A stretch of 64,000 nt of DNA from Artemia franciscana (GCF_032884065.1 NC_088866.1:32345519-32409518); one strand, 5' to 3'. Positions 35,125 through 45,283 are shown, counted from the first letter of the stretch. A program made the numbers and translations. The notes: generated from the sequence alone by a model not told the origin.

Positions 35125-36216
35125 CTACAAATTAGAAAAGTTACATAAGGGGGGAGGAGAAAAAAGGGTAAAGGGTAAAAAGGGACCGTCAATTTCATAA
35201 TTTTCCGTTATTCTTAAAATTGGGCCACTATTGGCCAGTAAATTGTACTCTGACTTTAAAAGGTAGGGGGTTTTAAATGTTAACTGGAAGTCCTTGTCAT
35301 TTATATCGGGGCCGTTTTCCATGTACATTATATATTTCTTTAGGAAAGTGGGAATATGGAGCCTTTGCATGGAATAATTAATGTCCCTTTTCCTTAATAT
35401 TTGCCGTATTTTCTTCCTGCATAGATCTTTTAGACTGAGTTTATTTGAGGTCGTGTGAATTATTTTATAAGTCAATTCCTTACGAAAGCATAGCGGGCTA
35501 GCTGTGTCTAGGAATTTCTCATACACAATGATGTCTTTATCTGGCAAAATTTTTGATCCAAAATTTTCATCATTCATGTAGAATTTTGTCGTTACATTTA
35601 TTAACTCCATATACTGTTCATCATAAATATAATGGGTTGAATTTTTTACAATTATTGGGTCAAAATTGGCACTGTATCTCAAATAATGTTCATATATTCC
35701 CAACAATATATTTTCATCTTCCACTATTTTGTAATTCACATTTAGTAGTAAGTCCAGAAACTTTAAGGGCCATAGTATTTTGAAACCTGATTCTTGTTCT
35801 ATGTGCCAAAAATTTTCGCGTATTAAAGATGCTATTAAAGGATACGCAACGGGGGGCATTGCTTGGAGTAGGGCTGCGAAGGTGTACGAAGCATTTTTGT
35901 GCCTATAATCGTAATCTTTGCTCAATATATCTAGTGAAAATGATCCGTATAATAGGATGATTATTCCGTGTATTATGAGATCCTCGTTAAAAATAACGGG
36001 AACTTGCAATAATGAATATAAGGTATTATATTCCAAGTTCCTTATTGCATTAGTTATTGCGGATTCGAAGATTATTTCCCGTAATTCATAGTCTATTACC
36101 GAGAGGTTTTTTAAACTTATGGTTTTATTTGAAATCCAAAATTCTGGTCTCGCAAACATCAGGTCTTGGTCGGGTTCTAGGGTGTCGGTATTACTTAAGG
36201 TTCTTTGTCCCGGCAT
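35125..36216 (-). CDS. SOCS-box protein (putative Elongin BC-Cullin adaptor)
   Basis: An intact 363-codon frame, ATG at 36216. Residues ~260-299 form a SOCS box. The BC-box SLKDLCRKKI (S261, L262, C266, I270) fits the Elongin C-binding pattern [STP]LxxxCxxx[AILV]. LHIPTFLKKY at 286-295 follows, in the place of the LPLP Cullin box and the conserved YL end. The N-terminal ~240 residues are predominantly helical in appearance, with repeated hydrophobic patterns (TLYSLLQVPV, YPLIASLIRENFWHI, ILWPLKFLDLLL). They recall degenerate ankyrin repeats of ASB proteins but show no clean ankyrin signature. A C-terminal extension of ~64 residues follows. SOCS-box proteins recruit Elongin B/C and Cullin 5 or 2 to ubiquitinate the partner bound by the other domain. 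It lies in the pol-env interval, same strand, directly upstream of its paralogue. The target is unknown. Confidence 0.82.
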   Translation of the reverse strand: MPGQRTLSNTDTLEPDQDLMFARPEFWISNKTISLKNLSVIDYELREIIFESAITNAIRNLEYNTLYSLLQVPVIFNEDLIIHGIIILLYGSFSLDILSKDYDYRHKNASYTFAALLQAMPPVAYPLIASLIRENFWHIEQESGFKILWPLKFLDLLLNVNYKIVEDENILLGIYEHYLRYSANFDPIIVKNSTHYIYDEQYMELINVTTKFYMNDENFGSKILPDKDIIVYEKFLDTASPLCFRKELTYKIIHTTSNKLSLKDLCRKKIRQILRKRDINYSMQRLHIPTFLKKYIMYMENGPDINDKDFQLTFKTPYLLKSEYNLLANSGPILRITENYEIDGPFLPFTLFSPPPLCNFSNL

Positions 36217-36328
36217 TTTCCCGGTTAGTACTGGTCACACGTATAAGCAGGCTAATTATCTAATGAGTAATTACCTTTTTCCGCCTTGAGTCCTTCTGGT
36301 GTTTCGTCTAAAAAATTGTAGATTTTGT

Positions 36329-36847
36329 TTATTGTTTGAATTTTCTTGATTTTAATTTACTTTTAAATGCGTCTTTTTTTGCTTCTACCGATTTTTTTCT
36401 CTTTAAGAATATGTTATTTCCCCTTACTGCGTAATCTTGGGACGTTGGATCATACATAAATTTGGCATAATGTCGGATTTCATCTAAGGGGTGGTGAATT
36501 CCTTCGTACTTAATACAATTTTCATTTCCTTCGATCTTATAGCAAATTTTCGGTGGCCTACATTTATCAATTAAAAGTAGATCAGTTTGATTTGGGCCCT
36601 TGCAAAACCAATAGCTTATATTAAATTTTTGTTGTAATTTTCTTATTAATAGTTGAAGGCTTGTCAAATTTTTTCCTTTCTTACTTTTATTTGAATATTT
36701 TATTTTTACTTCTCCTCTCGCGGGTTGATATTTAGGAGTATTCGCTAATTTTAAGCCAAATCTATATGTATGAGGTTCAAATTTTGTTAAATCGTAATTG
36801 AGGTACCATGTTTCAGCATACACCTCTTTACCATTCTCATCCTGCAC
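36329..36847 (-). CDS. Unrecognised accessory ORF between pol and the SOCS-box genes
   Basis: The frame has no ATG at its upstream edge: the first listed codon is GTG at 36847, and the frame is open for about 19 further codons to a stop near 36905. The real start may be a splice acceptor. The product (172 or ~190 residues) has a Tyr-rich N-terminal part (AETWYLNYDLTKFEPHTYRF), four Cys in the middle (WFCKGP, DKCRPPKICYK, NENCIKY) and a strongly basic C-terminus (KKSVEAKKDAFKSKLKSRKF) that could bind nucleic acid or act as a nuclear signal. I do not recognise the family. It is on the retroelement sense strand, 112 bp before the first SOCS-box gene. Confidence 0.55.
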   Translation of the reverse strand: MQDENGKEVYAETWYLNYDLTKFEPHTYRFGLKLANTPKYQPARGEVKIKYSNKSKKGKNLTSLQLLIRKLQQKFNISYWFCKGPNQTDLLLIDKCRPPKICYKIEGNENCIKYEGIHHPLDEIRHYAKFMYDPTSQDYAVRGNNIFLKRKKSVEAKKDAFKSKLKSRKFKQ

Positions 36848-36905
36848 TAAAATCGCGGCCGCATATATAATGTTTTCCTTAGCATGGATAATTGAAATAA
36901 ATTAT

Positions 36906-38035
36906 GTATCTATAATGGCTTTGGACATATTTTGGTGGTAAGTGGGGTAGTCAATTTAGTTAAAAGGGACTTAATAACTTGGAGATATTGGAAATTAGAA
37001 AAAATGAATATTTCTTAAATTATCAATTACGCTTCAAGTAATAAGTAGAGAAACACAACGTATATGGATTTTTATTCTAATTCATTCAAACAATGTGTGA
37101 GTATTATATATTACGGGTTGAATTGATTGGTCTAACATGAGTTGAAGCAATGAAGAAATAGTAACTAGGAAATCGAATTAGTGCTCTCAACGAACTCAGA
37201 CGAAGTTCGTAGACAACACCAACTCCAACTACCGATTATTGGCTTACGGGGAATTTGGGTTTGGTAAAATTCAATTTACAGTTTGTTGCAATGTACTTTC
37301 ACTTTGACTGAACAAAATGTATTTTGTTCACTTTATGGCTGGCTGTAACAATGAAGAGGTAGCTTTTAAGGAGTCCTTAAAGGCTGTTTGTGGTCATGCA
37401 AGTTGAAACACGACAAGCCTTGCCACTACAACCCGCAAGGGCGCCTCGTTTTCTCTATTCAGGTTTCGTGTATAGTAGACTTCTTGTAATTTCGATTGTA
37501 ATTCTAGTTTCCAAACCTAAATCGTCTGTCTATGCGTAAGCTTTAGCAATATTAATAAGCTTTCTAATTAACGTTTTGTTACAGCTGACTTATACTTGTG
37601 GTAAGATAGTCTACCAAGCTACGGGTTATATTATTAGAGAAATTAAAGTTCAAGAATTAGGAAGTGGCTCGCCTACTTATCTGGCGAAACGTTTAGTCGA
37701 CGAGGCAGTTCTAATTTTAACCCTTAAGATAATCCTTAACCATAAGGAATTATTTTAAGAAAAATGTTAATGAAGCAGTTACACTCTTACAATTAATCTT
37801 AGCAAAAAATGTGATTTGGAACTTACTTAGAATAATGAGCACTCTTTGATAAGATAGGCCAATTTTTCACTTGGAGTCTTTCAGCTTTCCTGAAAGGTAC
37901 TTTCTTTTAAGGATGTTTTATTACGGGATGGTTTCTTAGGGTAACCAATTAACAATTAGCAAAAAAAATGACTATTTTATTTTTATATATATTTTTTTTT
38001 TATTAAGGACTGGTAGATTTTTCTTTTTTTTTTTA
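36906..38035 (-). other. Spacer between pol and the accessory genes
   Basis: About 1.1 kb with no convincing ORF on either strand. It could hold splice sites for subgenomic mRNAs, but I cannot identify them. Confidence 0.5.
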
Positions 38036-41002
38036 TTAATAATCTAATTTATCTGGTTTTTTGACAACTCGGCCTGACCTTGTTGTTACCTTCTCTTCGG
38101 TAGACTCGGTTTTTTTCTTTGGCTTCGCTAGCAATATCAAGTCAAACTTTTTATATTGTTTTTTAAGAAATTTTTGCCCTTTAATTTGTGCCTTTTTAGC
38201 CTGGGCAGTTGCACTCTGTGGTCTTGTTCCTTCCATATCTTTGGGCTCATTTGTGCCTGATTCACTCTCAGTATCTGAGGAACTAGTTGTAGATTTAGTA
38301 TCTGGTTCTCTTGAAGTAGAAGTTTGATATTTAGGTTTAGATCCAGCCTGACCTTCGTAAATTTCTTCACCTCGTGAAGTGGAGGGTTGATTGATTGACT
38401 CGTCCTGTTGATCTCTGGGCTCGGGAGAACTGAACGATTCTTGGGAGCTTTGAGAGGATTCAAATGTCTTCTTGGGGTGCCTCCACTGCTTGAAAGCCAT
38501 GTCTTCCGGGGGGTGAGGAATTGTTTGTATTAAGGTTTCCTTCCAAGATACCCAGTCCTTTGGTTTTGCCTTTGAGACGGTTATATCGTGATATTGTTGT
38601 TCATCTGTAGCTGGATTAGTATCAAGTGTACTTTGTCTAGTTTTAGTTGGGTAATTAATAAGATCCATAGCCTCCCGCAATGTTTGCCGTTGCGATTGGT
38701 AGACCTTTTCTGACTCTATGTCACCAGGGGTCTGTATAGCCTTATTTAATTCATCTTGTAACGAAAAGGGTCTGTCTATTGGTGTGACAGGGTGTACCAA
38801 ATCGTCGGGGAAACGTTTTGGTGGAAAAGGTGTCGAAATTCGATCCGGGAAAAATTGCGTTTGTGGAGAAATTGTATAGTCCAATTCTTCTGATTCTTCA
38901 CTGGAAGATGAATCGCTATTCCTCCGTCTCCGCGTAACGGGGGTACTTTTTTTTGGGGGGGGGGGGGTAACCATATTTGTCATGGTTAGAAATTCATTAA
39001 ATTTTTCTTCGTCACTACTGTTTTCAAAATATCCTTGTTTGAAATTAAAAGGTTTAAGCTCACTTAATCTAGAGCGAGGTGGTTGATTTGCGTCCTCCGA
39101 GGTATTTGATGTTGAAGGTTGAGGGGTCCATGTTTCTGTGAATTTTGCCCTTTTTATACGACTAACATGGGTTTTATAGATTTTTCCTGTTTTTGGTTTT
39201 AATAGTTTAAATGTATTATCATACCTTTTAATTATTCTTAACGGTCCTAGGTACCGGTCCGAAAGTTTCTTGCCGTCCGATTTGTTTTCATTTTTTAAAT
39301 AAACGCAATCTCCTACTTGGAAATCGAGTTTACCTTTGACATTAGGAATATTTTTTGCTTCTTGCTTTCTTTTCAATCTTTCTATTTCTTGCTTTACAAG
39401 TTTATAAGTTTTCCTCATTCTATTGATAAATTCTTGTTTATAATCTTGAGAATCATTATAAAATTGTCGTGACTCTATAGTTTCATTATAAGGGATTCTA
39501 AAGTCTCGTCCGAATAATATGTAGAATGGGTTATCACGAATGACATGGGAATAAGCTGTATTAATTACATTTGTTAAATAAGGTAAGGTTTCGTGCCAAT
39601 CCCTGCGATTTTCTTTCGTATAAATACTTAAAATATTAGAGAATAGTTTGTGTCTGTTCTCGATTTTCCTATTGGCCTGTGGATGATAGGGGGTCGATAC
39701 CAATTTATTTATTTGAAGGAAAGACATTAAATCCTTGGTTAGTTTCGATACAAAATTAGGGCCATTGTCGCTCAATACTGTATTAGGAATAGCGAAATTA
39801 AGAAATATTTTGGCAAGAGCTTTCGAAGTCGCATAAGCGCTTTGATTTTTTAATGGTTTAGCAAATGTGAAACCGGAAAAATGATCGATTACTGACAGTA
39901 CACAGGTATGTCCTTCATTAGACGTGGGTAATCCTCCACTTGTACCATATAAATCAAAAGAAACTATGTCAAATGGTAACCGGGCCGTAGGCGTGCTTCC
40001 TATCGTTGGATTCGGGTAGACTTTAGGATTTTTTCTTAAATTACAGGTTTCGCAATTATTAACATAATTCTTTAACTTTGTTAAGGCTGAAGTAACGAAA
40101 AAGTATTGTTTTAGTCTATGGAATGTCTTATCTATTCCCAAATGACCTCCTACTTCAGAATGAAAAAATTCAAAAGCGGGTTTTTCCAAAATTTGGGGTA
40201 AAACTGGTATAATGGAAGTTTGATTTCTTTTCTCGCTATCTGTCATTATCCTACATAGTATTTTTTCGTCGAAATCATAATAATAGTTATCAATTTCTTT
40301 TTTAAAAGATTTCATTTCATCAGGTAACTCTTTATCATATAAGAAATATTCTATTAGAGCGGCACAAGTATCATCTTTCTTTTGATACATTTTTATAGAA
40401 TTCAAGGAAAGTGGGCTGTTTTTCTGTTCCTTCTCAACCGAATTATTCTCAACCGATTTCATTTTTAAACCCTTCTTTCTTGGAACATACTTTGCTTTTA
40501 TTGTGTTGACTTCTTCGTTTTCATTTTCTACTTTGATATTATCTGGAAACCTACTTAGATAGTCACATGGGGCATTTTGCTTTCCCTTAAGATGTTCAAA
40601 TTCATAATCTAAGTCTTGGATTTTCAAAATCCATCTCGCGAGTATTCCCGTTGGCTTTTTGAAAGTTTGCAAATATTGCAGGCTTTTGTGGTCCGAACGC
40701 AGTTTAAATTTTCTGCCTACCAAATAATGTCTGAACTTGTCCAAATGGTGGATAATCGATAATAATTCAAGCTGTGTAGCAGAATAATTACTTTCTCCAG
40801 AAGTCAGGGTGCGAGAAGCGTACGCTATTACTCTTTCTTCCCCATTTATTATTTGGGAGAGGATCGCCCCAATTCCCTTGTTTGAGGCATCCGTTGTAAC
40901 AACGAATTGTCCTGTTTGGAAGTCGGGTAGCGATAAAATTGGTTCTGAGGTTAGAGCCTTTTTTAAATGATCTAATGCATTCTGAGCTGTATTAGACCAC
41001 AC
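38036..41002 (-). CDS. pol: Pol, C-terminal part: RNase H, integrase and a long tail
   Basis: An open frame of 988 codons; its upstream edge is a frameshift, not a true start. RNase H (residues ~30-150): D38 in TTDASNKGIGA, E79 in SATQLELL, D104 in LRSDHKSL. Integrase: zinc-binding H281, H287, C317 and C320; catalytic D350 (FDIVSFDLYG), D412 (VLSDNGPNF) and E448 (RKIENRH), a complete DDE triad. A GPY/F-like module follows near residues 560-610 (DRYLGPLRIIKRYDN). The last ~350 residues are Pro/Ser/Glu-rich and acidic, ending TTRSGRVVKKPDKLDY, a type of end seen in gypsy/errantivirus Pol. Integrase inserts the cDNA. The frame is fully open despite lesions on both sides. A G13 run at ~38957 encodes a Pro stretch. 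Confidence 0.93.
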   Translation of the reverse strand: MWSNTAQNALDHLKKALTSEPILSLPDFQTGQFVVTTDASNKGIGAILSQIINGEERVIAYASRTLTSGESNYSATQLELLSIIHHLDKFRHYLVGRKFKLRSDHKSLQYLQTFKKPTGILARWILKIQDLDYEFEHLKGKQNAPCDYLSRFPDNIKVENENEEVNTIKAKYVPRKKGLKMKSVENNSVEKEQKNSPLSLNSIKMYQKKDDTCAALIEYFLYDKELPDEMKSFKKEIDNYYYDFDEKILCRIMTDSEKRNQTSIIPVLPQILEKPAFEFFHSEVGGHLGIDKTFHRLKQYFFVTSALTKLKNYVNNCETCNLRKNPKVYPNPTIGSTPTARLPFDIVSFDLYGTSGGLPTSNEGHTCVLSVIDHFSGFTFAKPLKNQSAYATSKALAKIFLNFAIPNTVLSDNGPNFVSKLTKDLMSFLQINKLVSTPYHPQANRKIENRHKLFSNILSIYTKENRRDWHETLPYLTNVINTAYSHVIRDNPFYILFGRDFRIPYNETIESRQFYNDSQDYKQEFINRMRKTYKLVKQEIERLKRKQEAKNIPNVKGKLDFQVGDCVYLKNENKSDGKKLSDRYLGPLRIIKRYDNTFKLLKPKTGKIYKTHVSRIKRAKFTETWTPQPSTSNTSEDANQPPRSRLSELKPFNFKQGYFENSSDEEKFNEFLTMTNMVTPPPPKKSTPVTRRRRNSDSSSSEESEELDYTISPQTQFFPDRISTPFPPKRFPDDLVHPVTPIDRPFSLQDELNKAIQTPGDIESEKVYQSQRQTLREAMDLINYPTKTRQSTLDTNPATDEQQYHDITVSKAKPKDWVSWKETLIQTIPHPPEDMAFKQWRHPKKTFESSQSSQESFSSPEPRDQQDESINQPSTSRGEEIYEGQAGSKPKYQTSTSREPDTKSTTSSSDTESESGTNEPKDMEGTRPQSATAQAKKAQIKGQKFLKKQYKKFDLILLAKPKKKTESTEEKVTTRSGRVVKKPDKLDY

Positions 41003-41034
41003 AATTGTTTGTGGGTTGCCTCTCGTGAGGTCCG

Positions 41035-42404
41035 TTAAAGGTTTTGCAACTTGTGCGTAATTATATTTTTAACGGATTTTATTTTTTGAGGGTCTGGGGA
41101 AATTTGTCCTTGCGTTACAACTACTCCTAAAAATTTTAGTTTTGTTTGAAAAAGATTTACTTTTTCTGGTCTACATTTTAAATTGCCTTCTCTAAATTTC
41201 TCAAATACTTTCGCTAGGGTCACTAAGTGGTCCTCCGCGTCTTTGTCCATAGCTATGACGTCATCCACAAAATGAATTATGTTATTTAGGCCTCTTAGTA
41301 AATGAAGGAGGGGTCTACACAATGCACTTGAACTAGCTTTTAGTCCAAATGGTACTCTTAAGTATTCATAAGAACCACATTCTGATGTTGAAAAAGCTGT
41401 TTTAAATATATCGGCCCCTTTTATTTTTACTTGATGATAACCTCAAATCTAGGGAAGTAAATATTTTATTTTTATTTGATATTGAATCTAGAATTTCGTC
41501 TATTCTAGGTAGGGGAAATTTGTCACTCACTACCTGTTTATTTAAAGCTCTATAATCTACCACTAATCTAAGGTCATTATTCTTTTTCGGGACTAAAATA
41601 ACGGGGGCAGAGTATGGGCTTATGCTTGGCCTTATGATTCGATTTTTTTCGAGTTCATGTATTTTGTTTATTAGCCATTCCTTATGTTTATAAGGAATTC
41701 TGTATGGTTGTTTTGCAACTGGCGGCCCCGTGGTTTGTAGTGCGTGTTCAATAAAATGGGATAAGTCCTATGTCATCTTCAGATGTCGAAAAGACATCTC
41801 TATATTCCCATAATAAGTCGCATAACTTTTGTTTTAATGACAGGTCGACTATGTGACTTAGTTCGAATTTCTCAAGGAATTGAGATCGCGTCAGTGGATA
41901 TTTTTTGTCAACGTGAACATTAATATTATTCACGAAGTTTTTTTTCCAAATTTTTCCAATTATTAATATCGGATTCCGATACTACTTGTATCTCTACTAA
42001 ACATGTACCTTTACTTAGGGTAATTAGGTCATTTTCGTGGGTGTTCGTTACCCAAATGTAACCTTCTCCCTTTTCGTAATTTATAATTTGTTCTTCACAA
42101 ACTACATATTTCGGGAGATCTTCCGACGGCGATGCTACCCAAATTTCATTTTTATCATTAACTGGTTCTAACATTTGTGATATTTGGACCCTCTGCATTG
42201 ATTTAGGGGAAATTTTTGTTTTACGCATTACGAATCCATAATATTTTTCGTTATTTTCTTCTTTTATTGAATTTAGAAGATTCTCTGCTGGTTTTTTTCC
42301 TGGAGTTTCTATTTTTTCAAGTTTTTTCCATAAATAACAAATTTCTTGAATTTGTTTGTTTCTATACTCTTTCATGTTACCTATATTTTCCCTTACTTTG
42401 TTTG
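41035..42404 (-). pseudogene. pol: Pol, reverse transcriptase part, frameshifted
   Basis: Minus-strand frames change at least three times. 42404-41926 holds the pre-RT linker. 41933-41748 holds the RT N-terminal segment, LKQKLCDLLWEYRDVFS then SEDDIGL. About 41740-41450 holds the fingers, with a VPKKN/LRLVVDYRALNK-type block. About 41450-41035 holds YEYLRVPFGLKASSSA and the active site FVDDVIAM. All expected blocks of a Ty3/gypsy RT are present in order, so the lesions are recent, or partly sequencing errors. No functional protein can come from this copy as shown. Confidence 0.85.
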
Positions 42405-43353
42405 CTTGTATCGATTGGATCATGAAGCGCGCCATGCAATCTGCCAGAGGCGTTGAAGTAAGCCCTGACTTCTCCATCAAAGACCTTGACTACGCGGATG
42501 ACATTGCCTTGCTAGAAAACGATATAGATCATGCGCAAGCCATGCTGTGTAATGTTGCTGCTACTGCAGATTTGGTTGGGCTGAGGATCAGTAAGGATAA
42601 AACCAAAATTCTGACAAATTCTGAGGTTGTACTCACAAGGGGCATCTCTATCGACAACTCCCGTTTAGAGGTCGTTGACCAGTTCAAGTACCTGGGATCC
42701 CTCATCGATATTTCCGGCGGCTGCAGTAAGGAAGTCCAGAGCAGAATATCATCAGCATCGATAGTCTTTGCTCAACTTAGGAAGAACCTGTGGAGACAAA
42801 GAGACGTCCTACTAAAAACAAAAATCCAGATCTTTGAAGCAACCGTCCGCTCCGTACTCCTTTACGGATGCGAGACATGGCCCCTGAAAGCAGCGGATGT
42901 TCATGCTCTCAAAGTATTCGACCACCCCTGCCTGAGACAAATCCTCGGTGCCTCCTTCTGAGACAGAATTAGAAACGTCGAAATTCGTAGACGATGCCAC
43001 CAGAAGCATGACATTGAAACTCTAATAAAAAACACCGACTAACTTGATTTGGCCATTTTTGTCAGAGGTCAGATGACACCCTCACTAAAAAGGCGCTATA
43101 CTGCAAACCCCTCGTACACTGGAAGAAGAAGCGAGGTGGACAAGTCAAGACCTGGCTTAACACACTCAAGGCGGACCTAGAGCCGATTGGTGGTTTCCGA
43201 CGACACGACCGAAGATGGGACAAGCAGTGGCTTGAAATATGTGCACCACACACACACGACCGAGCGGCTTGGCACTCAACCGTCTGCCAGATCATAGCGC
43301 CAGGGAGAGCTGAAGAGCTTGTGTCCTGAAACAAGTATAAGTAAGTAAGTAAG
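42405..43353 (+). mobile_element. 5'-truncated RTE-type LINE fragment inserted in pol
   Basis: On the + strand, opposite to pol, the fragment begins near 42405 (IDWIMKRAM, typical of the region before the RT active site in RTE-like LINEs). It reads LDYADDIALLENDI (active-site YADD), VVDQFKYLGSLID and LLYGCETWPLK through 42961, where a TGA interrupts, and continues recognisably as RIRNVEIRRRC. It ends in an (AAGT)n tail at about 43332-43353, as in this clade. It is visibly GC-richer than the surrounding DNA. It splits the protease from the RT coding region and is itself dead. Confidence 0.85.
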
Positions 43354-43709
43354 ATATGGTGTCCGTTGGATAGATAAACTTTGAATTTGCTACATCTAAT
43401 AATATTTTATTTAATTTTAAAAAATTTTGCGCCTATTATCGCTTCGTATGGAAAATTCTTACAAACCATAAATCGAGTATAGAAATTTATGTTATCCTTG
43501 CGCAGGGCTAGGTACACAGTGCCTTTCACATCCAGGTCGTGTCCGGTTACACTTGACAAATTGGGACAGATATTGCTCATTCGTCGTTTAATATAGTTTG
43601 GTAATTTATTAAATACGGATGTATTTATCACATTTACGGTTGCTCCTGAATCTATAAGGGCTGAGAAATAAATATTCCCTGCGTTAAAATTTTCAAATAC
43701 TGGTAACAT
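43354..43709 (-). pseudogene. pol: Retroviral-type aspartic protease segment of pol
   Basis: The 100-codon frame has the catalytic signature ALIDSGATVNVI and the C-terminal AIIGAKFF block (the ILG-type motif of retropepsins). An in-frame TAA at 43409-43407 follows the latter, after which the same frame continues (KFKVYLSNGHHI) up to the RTE insertion. The enzyme would process Gag-Pol. It is inactivated as part of the polyprotein by the stop and by the insertion. Confidence 0.8.
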
Positions 43710-43786
43710 ATTATTATTATTTGCACTTAAAAATGGTATTATTACTGGAGGGGACCTATAAATTATCTTGCCACCAAATTTTGGTC

Positions 43787-44967
43787 CTACGAATTTTGGG
43801 GGCTTATATCGTTTCCCTGGGATTCCCAGATGTTAGATGTAGAACTTTCATTTGTTCTGTTTTGGGTTCCTTGATTATTATTTGAGATGGAGCTATTATA
43901 TGGCTGCCGTCGGCTGATGTAACTTCCTTTTGTATTTCTGTTCCAACTATTATTGGTTTGATTTGGCCTTCCACGACACCCTCCTTGATATTGATACGTA
44001 TTGCGTTCGAAATTTTGATTTTGGGTGGGATAATTATTTCTTGTTACAAAGGTGTTCCCTCGATTGCCTCTAGGGGCATACCCACTATAGTTTGTCCCCC
44101 TGGACAAACGGTTACCCGTTCCCCTAATATTTGGGCGATAATTATTGTTTGCGAAACAATTTCTTGCGATATGTCCTAACCGGTTACAGGTATAGCACCT
44201 TAATGGTTCATTGTTAGTTTGTGCCCTCAATTGATTATTGGGGGCAAAACGTACTTGTCTTGGAGGTGTGGTGGTTCGAATTTGATTTCGAACAGGTTTG
44301 GGCGATGATTCTCGGGAGAAAAATCGCGGAGAGGAATCTCTTGACTTTATCGGGGCTTTGTTTTCTATAGCATTTATTGACAGTTTTTGATGCTGCAGGA
44401 CAATCGAATCAATTTCTACGGCTCTTTCTATTTCCTGAACTGCTAGTTCTAGGTTATCAATATTTTTAGCTATCAAAAGGCGGTATAACTTTGGGTTGAG
44501 TCCCTGTTTAAATGCATTTAGTATGATTTTTCATATAATTCCCCTTCTCCTGGACCGTATCGCGCTTCTGTTGCGATTCTAACCTTATGCAAGTACTCAT
44601 GAAAGTTTTGGGTCTGTTCGAAAGTAACTAGGCCATGTTTCAGTTTATTCAATGAACTTGTTTCAATGAATCTTTTCTGGAAGGCCTGTTGCAATAATTC
44701 TATTGAGTTAATTGTTGAGGTTGCTTCTGTACCTATGGAGTTTTCGATTTGTTTTAGGAATGTTAGCGCCTGTCCTTTCAGTCTTAAAAGTAACATATTT
44801 TTTAATACTTTTAGGTCAATTTTTGTCATTTCCACAAATTGTCCTAAATGGATGTTGAATTGATCAACGTCCGTATCTCCTTCATATTCTGGTAATGATT
44901 TTGCAATTTCTACCGAAGTTGCAATAATTTGTTGCGCTTTTAATATTTCATCTTGTTCCTGGTCCAT
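43787..44967 (-). pseudogene. gag: Gag with CCHC knuckle, one frameshift
   Basis: The ATG at 44967 (MDQEQDEILKAQQIIATSVE) opens a 149-codon frame with a retrotransposon-gag capsid pattern (LLLRLKGQALTFLKQI, then LQQAFQKRF). The frame breaks at about 44520 and is continued in another frame to 43787. That part carries Arg-rich sequence, the zinc knuckle CYTCNRLGHIARNC, and a long Asn/Arg/Gly-rich tail. Gag forms the particle and binds the RNA. The first ATG lies about 300 bp inside the PBS-like site, consistent with a genomic-RNA start. Confidence 0.88.
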
Positions 44968-45263
44968 ATTTATTGTAGTCTTTTTTTTTTTAAGTATGCG
45001 GTTTAAAATAATCTCAATTTTTTTTTAATTTTATTACTGTTTATTTTAATTTCTTAAAGATTTTGATTTTTTTTTGAATGGGGTATACCTATATATAAAA
45101 AAAATGCAAAAATAGAAATAAAATCGCACTGCACCTAAAAATTCAAAAAGCGAGATAAAATTTCACTGCACTTAAAAATCAAAAAATAAAATGTAAATAA
45201 TCATACTTGTCCATGTTAGTAGGCATTCATTGTGTAGGTACTTTCAGTTCCTTTTGCTTCTTT
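44968..45263 (-). promoter_or_regulatory. Retroelement 5' leader
   Basis: About 300 bp between the PBS-like site and the gag ATG, with a repeated AAAATTTCACTGCACTTAAA-like phrase (about 45125 and 45160). No ORF. Packaging signals would be expected here but cannot be recognised by eye. Confidence 0.5.
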
Positions 45264-45281
45264 CTTTTTCCGTCCGCGCCA
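45264..45281 (-). promoter_or_regulatory. Probable tRNA primer-binding site
   Basis: On the sense strand the LTR end GTAACA is followed by TA and then TGGCGCGGACGG. TGG starting two bases after the LTR is the usual position and first triplet of a retroelement PBS, complementary to a tRNA CCA end. The tRNA identity was not determined. Confidence 0.7.
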
Positions 45282-45283
45282 TA

